Positions 34,400 through 44,068 of a stretch of 64,000 bases of DNA are shown piece after piece. The notes beneath the pieces were generated by a model. That model searched no databases, was not told the origin of the DNA, and was given only the letters and a program-made list of their open reading frames with translations. Within the stretch, counting starts at the first letter, position 1. Each line of letters starts with the position of its first letter. This DNA is from Thozetella sp. PMI_491 (taxonomy: Eukaryota > Ascomycota > Sordariomycetes > Chaetosphaeriales > Chaetosphaeriaceae). The translations under genes and the position numbers were made by a program. Where the stretch lies: assembly GCA_021432635.1 (NCBI GenBank), contig MU270038.1:558001-622000 (forward strand), read 5' to 3'.

Positions 34400-35779
34400 A
34401 TGGCGCAGGTTCTCCTCGACTTTGTCTACTCATTTGGCAATTGCCTCAATTGCTTCCCTGGCTCGCCAACACTCAAGATCAACAGCCGAAGCTTCAAAAT
34501 CTTGAGGCTACTGGGCGAAGTGAGCCTCCCGCCTCCCCCGACTCGTCCCGAGCGCACAGCTAACAGAGGCCCTCTCTCCTCCTTTCTTCACAGGGCGGCT
34601 TTTCGTACGTGTACCTCGTCTCCGACACTTCTACATCCGAGCTCTACGCGCTCAAGAAGATCCGATGCCCCTTCGGCGCCGAGTCCGTGAATCAGGCCAT
34701 GAAGGAGGTCGAGGCCTACAAGCTGTTCGACGGCAGCGAGGGCATCATCCACAGTGTCGACTACAGCATCGCTAGCGAGCGCAGCGACCCCAGCAGCAAG
34801 ACGGTCTACGTGCTGCTGCCCTACTACCGTCGCGGCAACCTGCAGGACATGATCAATGCCAACCTGGTCAACCACACCCGCTTCCCCGAGAAAAAGCTCA
34901 TGCTGCTGTTCCTCGGCGTCTGTCGCGCCCTCAAGCACATGCACGAGTACCACGGCCGGCCAGCCGGCGCCGAAAGGATGGAGATGCACATCAATGGCGA
35001 CGACGAGGGCGGACGGCCCAAGAGGGGCAAGGGCCGGCAGGAGACGGGAGCTGACGAGGACGACGAGACAGAGCAGCAGCGGCCCCTCATGGCCGAGGAA
35101 GAGAACGTAGCGGCCGGCGAGATGCGAAGCTACGCGCACAGGGATATCAAGCCTGGTGAGTTCAATGCGCTCGCCCATCTCCCGCCCCGAAAGGTCTTCA
35201 TCTTGAAACGGCGCAGTTTGCTGACCCTCCCACGCAGGCAACATCATGATAGCCGACAACGGTTCCGAGCCCATACTTATGGATCTCGGCTCCGTGGCCG
35301 CCTCCCCGCTTCCCATCACCTCGCGCTCCCTGGCCATCGCTACCCAAGACACAGCGGCTGAGCATTCGACGATGCCATACCGCGCGCCGGAGCTCTTCGA
35401 CGTCAAGACAGGCAGTGTCATCGACACCAAGGTGGATATCTGGTCGCTCGGATGCACACTGTACGCATGCCTGGTCGGCAAGTCCCCGTTCGAGCTGCGC
35501 AGTGACGAGACGGGCGGCAGCCTGAGCATCTGCGTGCTGTCGGGCGACTGGCGCTTCCCAGACGAAGGCCCCGGCGGCAAGAAGAAGGACAAGGGCAAGA
35601 CCACTGCGGCCCCAGCCGAGGGCGCCGCCGCCGCCGAGGATACGGACATCAGCGAGCCCATACGCGAGGTGGTGCGGAAGTGCCTCATGGTCGAACCCAA
35701 CGAGCGGCCAGACATCAACCAGCTGATCGAGATGGTGGAGAAGGTGGTGGACGAGCTTCCAGAAGACCACGAGGCGTAG
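34400..35779 (+). CDS. env7: Env7 / STK16-like palmitoylated vacuolar Ser/Thr kinase
   Basis: There are three exons, join(34400..34519, 34594..35155, 35238..35779), giving 407 aa. The ATG at 34400 sits in CCACCATGG, an excellent initiation context. Env7 is a vacuole-membrane kinase of the NAK family that limits vacuole fusion. Cys15 and Cys18 (CLNC) at the N-terminus match the palmitoylation site of Env7/STK16. The P-loop is LLGEGGFSYVYLV with exon junction inside it. Lys61 (YALKKI) is the ATP-anchoring lysine. Catalytic loop is HRDIKPGN with Asp224, split by the second intron. The magnesium motif is DLGS (Asp243) instead of DFG, as in STK16 relatives. MPYRAPELF is the activation-segment end. 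A charged low-complexity insert of about 60 residues lies between helix E and the catalytic loop (about 161-221). Confidence 0.92.
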
Positions 35780-36480
35780 AGGGGAGGAGAGGGAGCGCGC
35801 GCGGCGTATATGTGGCATAGGACCTGTGTCTCTCGAACTGGGAGTCGTGGTACGCCGGCGGGCACGCAGCCAGAATTTTGAAGCCATTGAACAGTACGCC
35901 AGGCAGGGCATGAATTTGGAAAGGCGGGAGGGGCGGCGTTCGGCTTTTTGATATCAAAGACCCCCTTTTTTGGTGTATTATACCTCTGATCTGGATGTCT
36001 TCTCGGATTGCATGTATCCTTTGGTATGCAAGTTGCGATTGCCGAATGCTTCAGGCGGAATTTCCCAGGCAAGATCCCCGGTGAACCCCGGTGACGAGTA
36101 GAAGGTACTTGTTGACTGTGTTTGACCCCAACTCTAGCGCTGCTACCGTGGCCCATGGCTATGCCTATTCACCTCGATACTATAGCAAACAGCTGGCATG
36201 CGGCTCTGTGGTATTATATGGGAGACATGAGAGCCGAGCAGGCCAGAAACACAATGGCACGGCTGGTCTCTCACCGGTAGCTATTTCTACATGTTTCTGG
36301 ATCTGATGGGCAAATAACAAACTATTTGTGATTTCTCTGCTCCTCCTCCATCACCTCTCATCATGGTGTCTGATGCTTTTTTGTGCACATAAAAAGCCAA
36401 AGGAGTCAAGCAAGGCTAAAGATACAGGGCTAGGTCGGGCAAACCACAGGCCAGGTTGCAACGCATGCCTAGGTGCTTAT
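35780..36480. other. Intergenic between convergent env7 and ams1
   Basis: This stretch holds the 3' flanks of both genes, with T-rich pieces near 35945-36010 and 36300-36400. No gene is seen. Confidence 0.55.
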
Positions 36481-39400
36481 TTACGCCAGAGTCAATTTGT
36501 ATGTCGCCACCTCGAAGGGCCGCAGCGTGATGTCAAACTTTCCGTCCCTAATCACAAGCTCCTGCTCCTCATCCTCGAGAATGTTGGTCTTGTGTACTCT
36601 CTTGACGTCCCATGTGGTCGCCAGTGTGCCCCGGGCCTGGCCGCCCAGGCTGTCGTAGACGCGGAGAATAACGCTACGGTGGTTGTTGACGGGCAGCTCG
36701 CCGCGGCTGACATCCACGTCGTCTTCACCTCGCTTCACGGCATCCAGCACCAGCGCCTTGTCCGAGTCGGGCGTGAACTTGATGGGTGCCTCATCCGTGC
36801 CCAGCGTGGTGCCCTTGATGCCGCCGGGCGCCGAGACGATCTGCACCGGGCTGTTGAACTCGAAGGCCTTGCGGACGGTGGTGGTGCCTAGGGGGCCCTT
36901 GTGGGGGAGAATCGCCCAGCGAATGTGGTGGGTGCCCATATCGGCATGAGCATCGGGGGCCTTGGGGCTGCGGAGAAGCGAGAGCCGCATGAGGTGGCCC
37001 TGGGTGGCAAAGCCATACTTGCTGTCGTTCAGGATGGAAACACCATAGCTGCTCTCAGAGAGGTCAGCGAAGCGGTGGCAGCACACCTCGAACTTGGCCA
37101 TGTCCCAGGTGGTGTTGTAGTGGGTTGGGCGTGTGACGACACCGTAGGCCGACTCGTACGAGGCCACCGTGTTGCGGACTTCGACAGGGAACTCGACCTT
37201 GAGGAACTTCATGTCCTCATGCCAGTCGACCTTGCTGGAGACCTCGATGTACGACTGCTCGCCCGCGATCGCGGCCGAGAGGCTGATAGTGGTCTCGATC
37301 TTGCTCTTCTCGCTGATCTTGGTCTCGGTCACGACACTGACGCGGTGGGCCTTTTGCTCCGAGATGCGAGTGCTGGCGTTGGAGAGCTCCTTGCGCGTGT
37401 CGAGATGGTACACCTCGACATCCCAAGCCTGCCAGTACAGCGGCTTGTCGTCGAAAATGACGAATTGATTCGCGCGCTGCCCCTCGGGGATGATCTCTCG
37501 CTGGTTGGCCTTGTCATATAGCGAGACGATGGTGCCAGCCTGGATTTGGACCTTCAGTTGCTCGTTCTCCAGGACAAACACGTCACGAGAAACCTCCTTG
37601 GCTGAGACGGCAGGGACGTCGGCCGTCTTGAACTTTCGCAAGTTCATAAGAGGCCCCTCACCACAGGCAATGGCGACCTCGGTGTCGGAGATCTCGACAA
37701 GTTCCTTGCGGTGCCAAGGAGCACTGCTCAGGGCCAGGCCGTCCTGGATCCCAGCGGGCTTGACGGCCGAGTACCCAAGTGTCTTGGCAATATCGCCAAG
37801 AATGGTCTTGGCCGTCTCGAAGACCATATCATAGAGCTCATCTGAATCATCATAGCACATCTCGATGGAGCTTCCGGGCAGGCAGTCGTGGAACTGGCAG
37901 AGCAGGACGGCTTCCCACATGTCATCGATGCTCTCCTTGGGATACTTGTACGTCTTATCCTTGAGGGACGCGATGGTAGCGAGCAACTCGACGTCTCGCA
38001 GCACGTTCTCGGCCTGGCGGTTGTTGCGTTTGTTGTTTGCCTGGGTAGTGTAGGTACCACGGTGCAGTTCGAAGTAGAGCTCACCATACCATGTGACAAA
38101 GGTCGAGGCCTTCTTCTGGAGCTTGTCGAAGAAGTCGTCGACCGTGCTTCCGAGGTGGACCCGGGGCAATTTGCTACCCACAGTGTCGCTGATGCCACGG
38201 AAACGACGGAGCTTCTCGAGGTGTTCCCAGGTAGGACCGCCGCCGCCATCGCCCTTGCCGAAGACGAGAAGCGAGGTGTTGTCCTGATCCATCGACTTGT
38301 GGCGCTCGATACTTCGCTTCACATCGCCAAAATCGGCATTGGCCGTGTACGTCTCGGACGGAGGCATGTGGCAGATGACCTGGCTGCCGTCGAGGGCAAC
38401 CCAGTTGAAGGTGGTGTGTGGGAAGTTGTTAATGTTGTTCCAGCTGAGCTTCTGGGTAAGGAAGCGGTCCATACCCGCCAGGCGGCAGAGCTGGGGGATC
38501 TGAGCCGAGTATCCAAACGTGTCCGGGAGCCAGAAAGTCTTGCAGCGCTTGCCGAAATTGCTCTCGAAGAAGCGCTGGCCATAGATGAACTGTCGGACGA
38601 GCGACTCTCCACTAGGCATGTTGGTGTCGTGCTCGACCCAGCTGCCACCGATGGGAATAAAGCTGCCGTCGGCCACCTTCCTCTTGACACGGTCCCAGAC
38701 ATACGGGTATAGCTGCTTCAGCCACTTATACTGCTGCGCCTGGGAGCAGGCGAAACGGAGCTCCGGGTAGCGCTCCATGAGGTTGCATTGATTCGACCAA
38801 GAGCGAGCGACCTTTCGCTTGGTCTCGGCCCAGGGCCAGAGCCAGCAGCTGTCGATGTGGCAGTGGCCAATGCCGTAGACCAGAGGCTCACCCTTGGAGT
38901 CGTATACCTTCTCCGAGTTGACATTGGAGCCGATGAACTCCTCAGCGATGAACCGACACTTCTTGAGCGACTCTTTGTTGCCCAGCTCGAAAGCCTCGAT
39001 GATCTTGTTGCAGACCTTAAGCGCCTCGTGAGCCTCCCAGGTATCCTCGCCCCACTCCAAAGCGGCATCTCGAATAATCCATATGTCGATGTGGAGCTGG
39101 CGGGCGTCGGGGTTCACGGCAACAATGTCCGCCTTGGATAGCTGGAAGTGCTTTTCGGGGTCGGGGGGCTGGATCGAGTCCCCGCCGGGGGCGTTGCCAA
39201 ACATGCCGTTGCAGGCCATCTCGACGTAGAAGGTGTGCTCCTTTCCGTCGCGGAACGAGTCGGGGAACACCCACTCGACACGCTCGCCGCCGCCGGTGAG
39301 TCCCTGCAGCGGGTTTCCATCCTCCGACCAGACCATGCCCTCATTGTTTGCGTCCCAGTGGAATTCGAGGATCTCTTTGTCGCGCAGCTCCTCGGGGATC

Positions 39401-39732
39401 GCCAGGACGACCTTGAACCAGTGGGTTGTCCAGGAGGGGCCGAACCAGTCTCCGACCGACGCCTTCCTGAACTCGTGCGACACGGCCTCCTTGAAGGTTG
39501 GCCGGGTCTGGCCGGGGGCATCCCAGACCGAGAGCTTGATGTGCTCCTCGCCCGATGCCACGCCTTCGTTCATCATGGCCTGGAGGGTCTTGCCTTGGTA
39601 CTGACCAAAGCCGTAAAACTGCTGGATTCGCTCCTTGTAGATCTTGGTGATTGCCTTTCCCACCGGCAGGACAGCCTGCTTCGGATAGGGAACTGCATCC
39701 TGTACCGTCTTGGCCGTCGCGCCGCCGCCCAT
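36481..39732 (-). CDS. ams1: Vacuolar/cytosolic alpha-mannosidase Ams1, GH38
   Basis: This is a single-exon gene of 1083 aa counted from the ATG at 39732; an in-frame TTG lies 15 nt upstream but the ATG is preferred. Ams1 trims alpha-mannosides released from N-glycans and reaches the vacuole by the Cvt/autophagy route. The GH38 catalytic domain starts near residue 280. GIGHCHIDSCWLWPW holds the zinc-binding His and Asp (about 292 and 294). FWLPDTFGYSAQIPQ holds the nucleophile Asp (about 404). QLYKWLK-like and HEDMK segments, the GH38 middle helical domain and a beta-rich C-terminal domain follow. No signal peptide is present, as expected for Ams1. Length equals the family norm (about 1083 in yeast). 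Many antisense open frames overlap this gene and are shadows. Confidence 0.95.
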   Translation of the reverse strand: MGGGATAKTVQDAVPYPKQAVLPVGKAITKIYKERIQQFYGFGQYQGKTLQAMMNEGVASGEEHIKLSVWDAPGQTRPTFKEAVSHEFRKASVGDWFGPSWTTHWFKVVLAIPEELRDKEILEFHWDANNEGMVWSEDGNPLQGLTGGGERVEWVFPDSFRDGKEHTFYVEMACNGMFGNAPGGDSIQPPDPEKHFQLSKADIVAVNPDARQLHIDIWIIRDAALEWGEDTWEAHEALKVCNKIIEAFELGNKESLKKCRFIAEEFIGSNVNSEKVYDSKGEPLVYGIGHCHIDSCWLWPWAETKRKVARSWSNQCNLMERYPELRFACSQAQQYKWLKQLYPYVWDRVKRKVADGSFIPIGGSWVEHDTNMPSGESLVRQFIYGQRFFESNFGKRCKTFWLPDTFGYSAQIPQLCRLAGMDRFLTQKLSWNNINNFPHTTFNWVALDGSQVICHMPPSETYTANADFGDVKRSIERHKSMDQDNTSLLVFGKGDGGGGPTWEHLEKLRRFRGISDTVGSKLPRVHLGSTVDDFFDKLQKKASTFVTWYGELYFELHRGTYTTQANNKRNNRQAENVLRDVELLATIASLKDKTYKYPKESIDDMWEAVLLCQFHDCLPGSSIEMCYDDSDELYDMVFETAKTILGDIAKTLGYSAVKPAGIQDGLALSSAPWHRKELVEISDTEVAIACGEGPLMNLRKFKTADVPAVSAKEVSRDVFVLENEQLKVQIQAGTIVSLYDKANQREIIPEGQRANQFVIFDDKPLYWQAWDVEVYHLDTRKELSNASTRISEQKAHRVSVVTETKISEKSKIETTISLSAAIAGEQSYIEVSSKVDWHEDMKFLKVEFPVEVRNTVASYESAYGVVTRPTHYNTTWDMAKFEVCCHRFADLSESSYGVSILNDSKYGFATQGHLMRLSLLRSPKAPDAHADMGTHHIRWAILPHKGPLGTTTVRKAFEFNSPVQIVSAPGGIKGTTLGTDEAPIKFTPDSDKALVLDAVKRGEDDVDVSRGELPVNNHRSVILRVYDSLGGQARGTLATTWDVKRVHKTNILEDEEQELVIRDGKFDITLRPFEVATYKLTLA

Positions 39733-41708
39733 GTTTGCGCCTGTCAAGCTGAAGCGGTGCTAGTAGGGGAGTCTGTCCTCGTCGGACCGGGTGTGTTCAA
39801 CACGCCTCGCGGATTACGATTGACGATGTGGATTGGGCAGACCCTTTCCACGGCAATTGGCCCCCAAGGTCGGCAGGATGCTTCGAACCGAGGCCAAGGT
39901 GAGCGAGCTCAAAAAGCCGGCGGGCACTTCGAAGGGAGCGGGGGGGGGGGGCCAACGGCGACTTGCAGCTGATGGAGTGGGCGTAGATGCTCGAGCGGAG
40001 AGGGCAAACTATAATATACGAGATGCACTACTAAATAGGCGAATAGTCCAACTAAATCAATCGACCGCCAGTGTTGTCACAAGAGAACAGGAAATGCGAG
40101 CGAAGAGATGCAAAGGGAGCAAAGGCGAGCAGACGAACCCGGGAGAAGAGGGGCGTTGGGGAGGGGACACTTTGGAGCTTCCCGTTTAAGGTGAGCTACT
40201 AGGAAGGATTGGAGCTGTCTCATGTGGCCATGAAACGGGAGTGCGGGGAAGTGCACAGCAACCACAGGGAGCACTACGTAACTGCGGGGGGCATGACCTG
40301 GGCTCGCCGGCCTTGACTGGCTCGACTGCTGATAGCTCGGGGGCCACCCCTGAACCCCAAAGTCCTTGGCTGGTTCTTAGCGGGAACCGCCGTACATATA
40401 TAGTACCTATTGGTCGCAAATGCGGCACGGCAGCGATTCTCATGATAGCTTCGTGCATGCCTTGATGGAACTTATCGGTCTGTCAGCTGGATGGCCTCGG
40501 GAGATAGGGGAGGGGTGATAGGGACTGGCACGAGGAGCAACCTTTTTTTAATTTAAATCTTTTTTCTTGATCTAATGGATCCGAGCTGGCCTGGCCACTC
40601 TGCTGACGCCTGACGTTGTCTGAGGGTCGTCAGACCCCCGGAAAGTCACGATCGGCGGATCAAGGGCGAGAGACGCAGGTCAGCCTACGATGCCCTGAAA
40701 TCGGGTGTCTCAGCCCCCCCCGGGTATTGGAGTCGAGCTGGCTAATTCCCGGCGAAGAGTGCCAGCAATAGGCGACCTTCCAGGCACGGTCTAATCACCA
40801 ACCACTTGCGCCTGCCTTGGCTTGGCTTGGAAAGTGGATCAGGCTGCTGTGGTGATATGTACAACTGTGCCATGCTCCATCGCAATACAACATCTCGGCC
40901 GCCCGAGACTTTGGTTCCTTGCGAAGTAATTACCTAGGTTGTCTAGTTGCGTTGGGCCATAAGTCGCCTTTACATACTACCGGTATGTACATATATAGTA
41001 TATCAGGAGCCCCCAGGATCGGACGCGGGGGTGCGCCTTTGCAGTGTCCACCTGCAGCGGTTATAGATCACACCTCAATAATTAGTTCAACTCCGCTCTC
41101 CCCGGTCGGTGGGGACGAACCAACCCCTCAATAGCACCTAGATAGGTAGCCAAGGTAACCATGACTGCGTGTACATTGCACGTTACATACACACCGCATC
41201 TTGTCGCATGGGTGACAGCACCTAGCTACTGTACTGTACATACATCTGCTCTAGGGTCTTCCCCCATTCCCAAAAGGGAGGCGGTCAAATATCCACGCAA
41301 GCGCTTGCTTGTTGCCGACATACCCACGCCATCCGTCCCCCTAGTCGCATATAAAAAATGGCCTCTCCGGTTGCCGGCGCCTAAGAAAAGTAGTTTGCAC
41401 CGAAAGCGAGAAAAGTTCCATCGAGGAGACACAGCCGTCTAGAATATATAGCTTGAATAATAGTAGATGGCGAGGCGAGAAAGGAAAGGGGAAGGAAAGC
41501 AGCGGCTGTATGTGTATCGGGGTGAACCAAAACTACCAATGCAACTGGTCTCCTCGATCCCATAATTAAGGAGCAAGCGCGCCATACTCCTCAGATAAGA
41601 CAACCCAGGTTGACAAAAGAAAGTGCTGGTTACTAGTAAAAGTCGTGCGTAGGTATCAAGACTGCCCAAAAAGCCCCCCCTCCAGAGAGCCCCCATGTCA
41701 TGTCTGCG
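39733..41708. other. 2 kb intergenic region upstream of ams1
   Basis: This stretch holds the ams1 promoter (minus strand) and the 3' flank of the next minus-strand gene. A G run of about 12 lies near 39940-39951. Several ACCTAGGT-type motifs and TATATA strings occur at 40930-41000 and 41130-41160. No gene is supported. Confidence 0.5.
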
Positions 41709-42701
41709 TTAGGAACTCGTACTACGATACTTTCGGCTTGCCTTTCCGCTGCCGACATGGACCTCGTCTGACGGGGCCTCTTCCTTGGTCGACGGGTGCT
41801 CGTCCTCACCGCCGTTGCCGGCCTTTTTCTCCGGGGCCTTGTCTTCGGAAACCGGCTCGTCCTCGTCCTCGTCCTCATCCTCGTCATCCACATCGTCGTA
41901 CATGTCTTCGTCATCGTCGTAGTCGACGAACTCGTCTTCGTCTTCCTCCACTTCCTCTTCGCTCTCGTCGAAGGACAGTGCGCCGAACAATGGCACGTCA
42001 ATCCTCGCCAGCTGGCTTCTAATCAGGTGATCGGCCACTCTGAACATCTCCGTGTCTCGGTCCGGCAGGGTCTCCTTGTCCATGTCGAAGTCTGCCTCGG
42101 CCACGTCCGCGAAGGCCTCGCTCGCTTGGCTGGTAGGGGAAGCCGTGTCGGCCGGGATGTTCATCGCCCAGCGTCGCACTGACTCGCCCTTGTTGACTTT
42201 GGACATGGCGGCCCTCTTGGAGAGGGCGCGGTTGAACTGCTTCTTCTGCCGCCTTCGCCGCCGCGAGATTCGGTCCCGGACGTACCAGGCGACCACCAAC
42301 ATGGTCACCTGCGTCATCTCCCGCGTCTTCTGCTGCTGAAGGCTGGCCCACTCCTTGCACTTTTGGTGCTGGTAGTTGGCCACCGCCTGCGCTCGTTGTT
42401 GGTAGTATCCGGCGATGCGGGAAGCCATGGTTAGATACTTGGGATCGTTGAGAGGATGGCTGATGGGGCAGGTCGGCGACCTAGGGAGCTCAGGGCTCGG
42501 TGGCGTTATGGGCGAGGAAACCTTAGGGAGGGGGGAGCGCCCGTGCTCCTGAAGCTTGGAGCTCATCAGGCCATAGATCTCCTGTGCATACGACTGGAGG
42601 ACCTCGGAGGAGGTGGAAGGATTCTTGGAAAAGGTTGGTCTGTCGGGGGAGGGTGTGGCCGACAGGATGGTAGCAAAAGAGAAAGGATTAGGAAGAGCCA
42701 T
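41709..42701 (-). CDS. Unrecognised nuclear-type protein with acidic tail
   Basis: This is a single-exon gene of 330 aa. The N-terminus is Ser/Pro-rich (residues 1-80). A helical middle part with Gln-rich YYQQRAQAVANYQHQK (about 99-114) follows, then a hydrophobic strip TMLVVAWYVRDRI and a strongly basic RRRRRQKK (147-154) that resembles a nuclear localisation signal. The segment EMFRVADHLIRSQLARIDVPLFG comes next. Residues about 245-285 are almost purely Asp/Glu, and the end is Lys/Ser-rich. Acidic and basic blocks together suggest a nuclear protein binding histones or nucleic acid, but this is inference. I know no family name. The first ATG, at 42701, is used, immediately downstream of a TG-rich microsatellite in the leader. 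Confidence 0.75.
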   Translation of the reverse strand: MALPNPFSFATILSATPSPDRPTFSKNPSTSSEVLQSYAQEIYGLMSSKLQEHGRSPLPKVSSPITPPSPELPRSPTCPISHPLNDPKYLTMASRIAGYYQQRAQAVANYQHQKCKEWASLQQQKTREMTQVTMLVVAWYVRDRISRRRRRQKKQFNRALSKRAAMSKVNKGESVRRWAMNIPADTASPTSQASEAFADVAEADFDMDKETLPDRDTEMFRVADHLIRSQLARIDVPLFGALSFDESEEEVEEDEDEFVDYDDDEDMYDDVDDEDEDEDEDEPVSEDKAPEKKAGNGGEDEHPSTKEEAPSDEVHVGSGKASRKYRSTSS

Positions 42702-42718
42702 ACTATGAATGTATTGGC

Positions 42719-42774
42719 GTTTGTGTATATATGTGTGTATGTATGTGTGAGTATGTGCGTGCGTGTGTGTGTAC
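42719..42774. repeat. TG/TATG microsatellite in the 5' leader
   Basis: A stretch of GTGTATATATG, TGTGTATG and GTGCGTGCGTG units lies just upstream of the ATG at 42701. On the minus (sense) strand it reads as CA-rich repeats and is likely transcribed. Confidence 0.7.
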
Positions 42775-44068
42775 TTTCAGGGTAGTCTAGCCAAGGAGAC
42801 ACACCCTCAGAGGCTTGGGCAGCACGAGCGAGCACCTGCTCTGTAGAGAGGGCCGCGACCTTTTCTCCCTCAGTGTACTGTTCGTTCCAGATTCAGATGG
42901 ACGGGACAAGCACCGAGCGGGAGTAGTAGTAGGGGAGGGGGGAGGGAGAACAGACACAAGCTAACCCGGGGGGGCTGGAGCGGTAAAAGAGAAAGAAGTC
43001 GATATATACCAGGCCTAGTTCCCACCCCACAGAGGGACAGCCGCAGATGATGACGGGTTTGGGCACCGCCTCGGCGGTACAATCTGCAGATAATGGGCTG
43101 GGGTGATGGTGGTTGTTGGCATGATGTGAGCAGAACTCGTTCCTCCACCGACTAGGGGGGGAGCGGCGGAGGCTCCAGATCTTGCTTTGGGCAGACGACG
43201 GCACACAGCCAGAATGTCCCCAGCCTACGTCCCGAGATGTGCCCAGCGATGCAGCTAGGCCCTCGTAGGAGCCAGGCCACCGGGCGGGCAACCGGGCAGG
43301 ATGCTGAGCATGGCAGCAGACGGGGAGGGGGTTGCCTGAGCCATGATGCCTTTTTGGGTGTAAATCATTCGATTTAGGTACAGGGAATCGATCCATATCT
43401 CTAGCTTTCCATATCATGCGACGCTTGCCACCTTGGCTCTGCGTCCAGCTTTGGGGCCCACGACGCCAGTCCATTTGCTCGGTTGGTAATCGGTGCCGAT
43501 GAAAGTGGCCTGATCGAGCCCGCTCCACCGCCTACAAAACGGACGACCCCGTACGGAGTAGAAGGGCTTAATAAAAGTTCGGACATGGGTCAATCGCTGT
43601 CTAGAATCGTCCAACCCGCGCTGGATCCGTTGGCTCTGCCTGTCTACGGCTCTTCCCCCCTTGCAAGGCAAGGAAGTCGTCGCCGTCGCCACAGATCGAG
43701 CCGAACGTGTCGGAAGCCAGGTTGGCAGTGCTTTTTTTTTTGTTTGGACTATTTGCATTTTCTGCCTGGCCTGGGATGGGTGGATGCTACATTAAACTTG
43801 TAGAATGCGCCTCGCAGTACCTCCCCTTTTCTGTAGCCACATGTTGTGTGACTGTGTGTGGTCTGAGCTTCACACCAGGACCTACCACCCCCTGTTTGCC
43901 TGACCTGGAGATATTTTCATCTCGGTCTGAGTCCACCATAGGCCGACTCGTCCTTGTAGGCCGTATCCATTCCTTATTTTTTTCTTGTTTCTTCCGGGTT
44001 CGCCCTCGCAACTTGGGGCTCGCCTCCTGGCTCGTGCCGACACGGCCGGGCATGGGACGTCCTATCTC
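42775..44068. other. Intergenic between divergent genes
   Basis: This stretch holds the upstream regions of the acidic protein gene (minus) and of msh1 (plus). The many short open frames show no features of proteins. Confidence 0.55.

Noticed and set aside
37888-38712. 274-codon open frame on the plus strand
   Set aside because: It lies antisense to the well supported ams1 gene and arises from GC-rich codon structure. No domain is seen.
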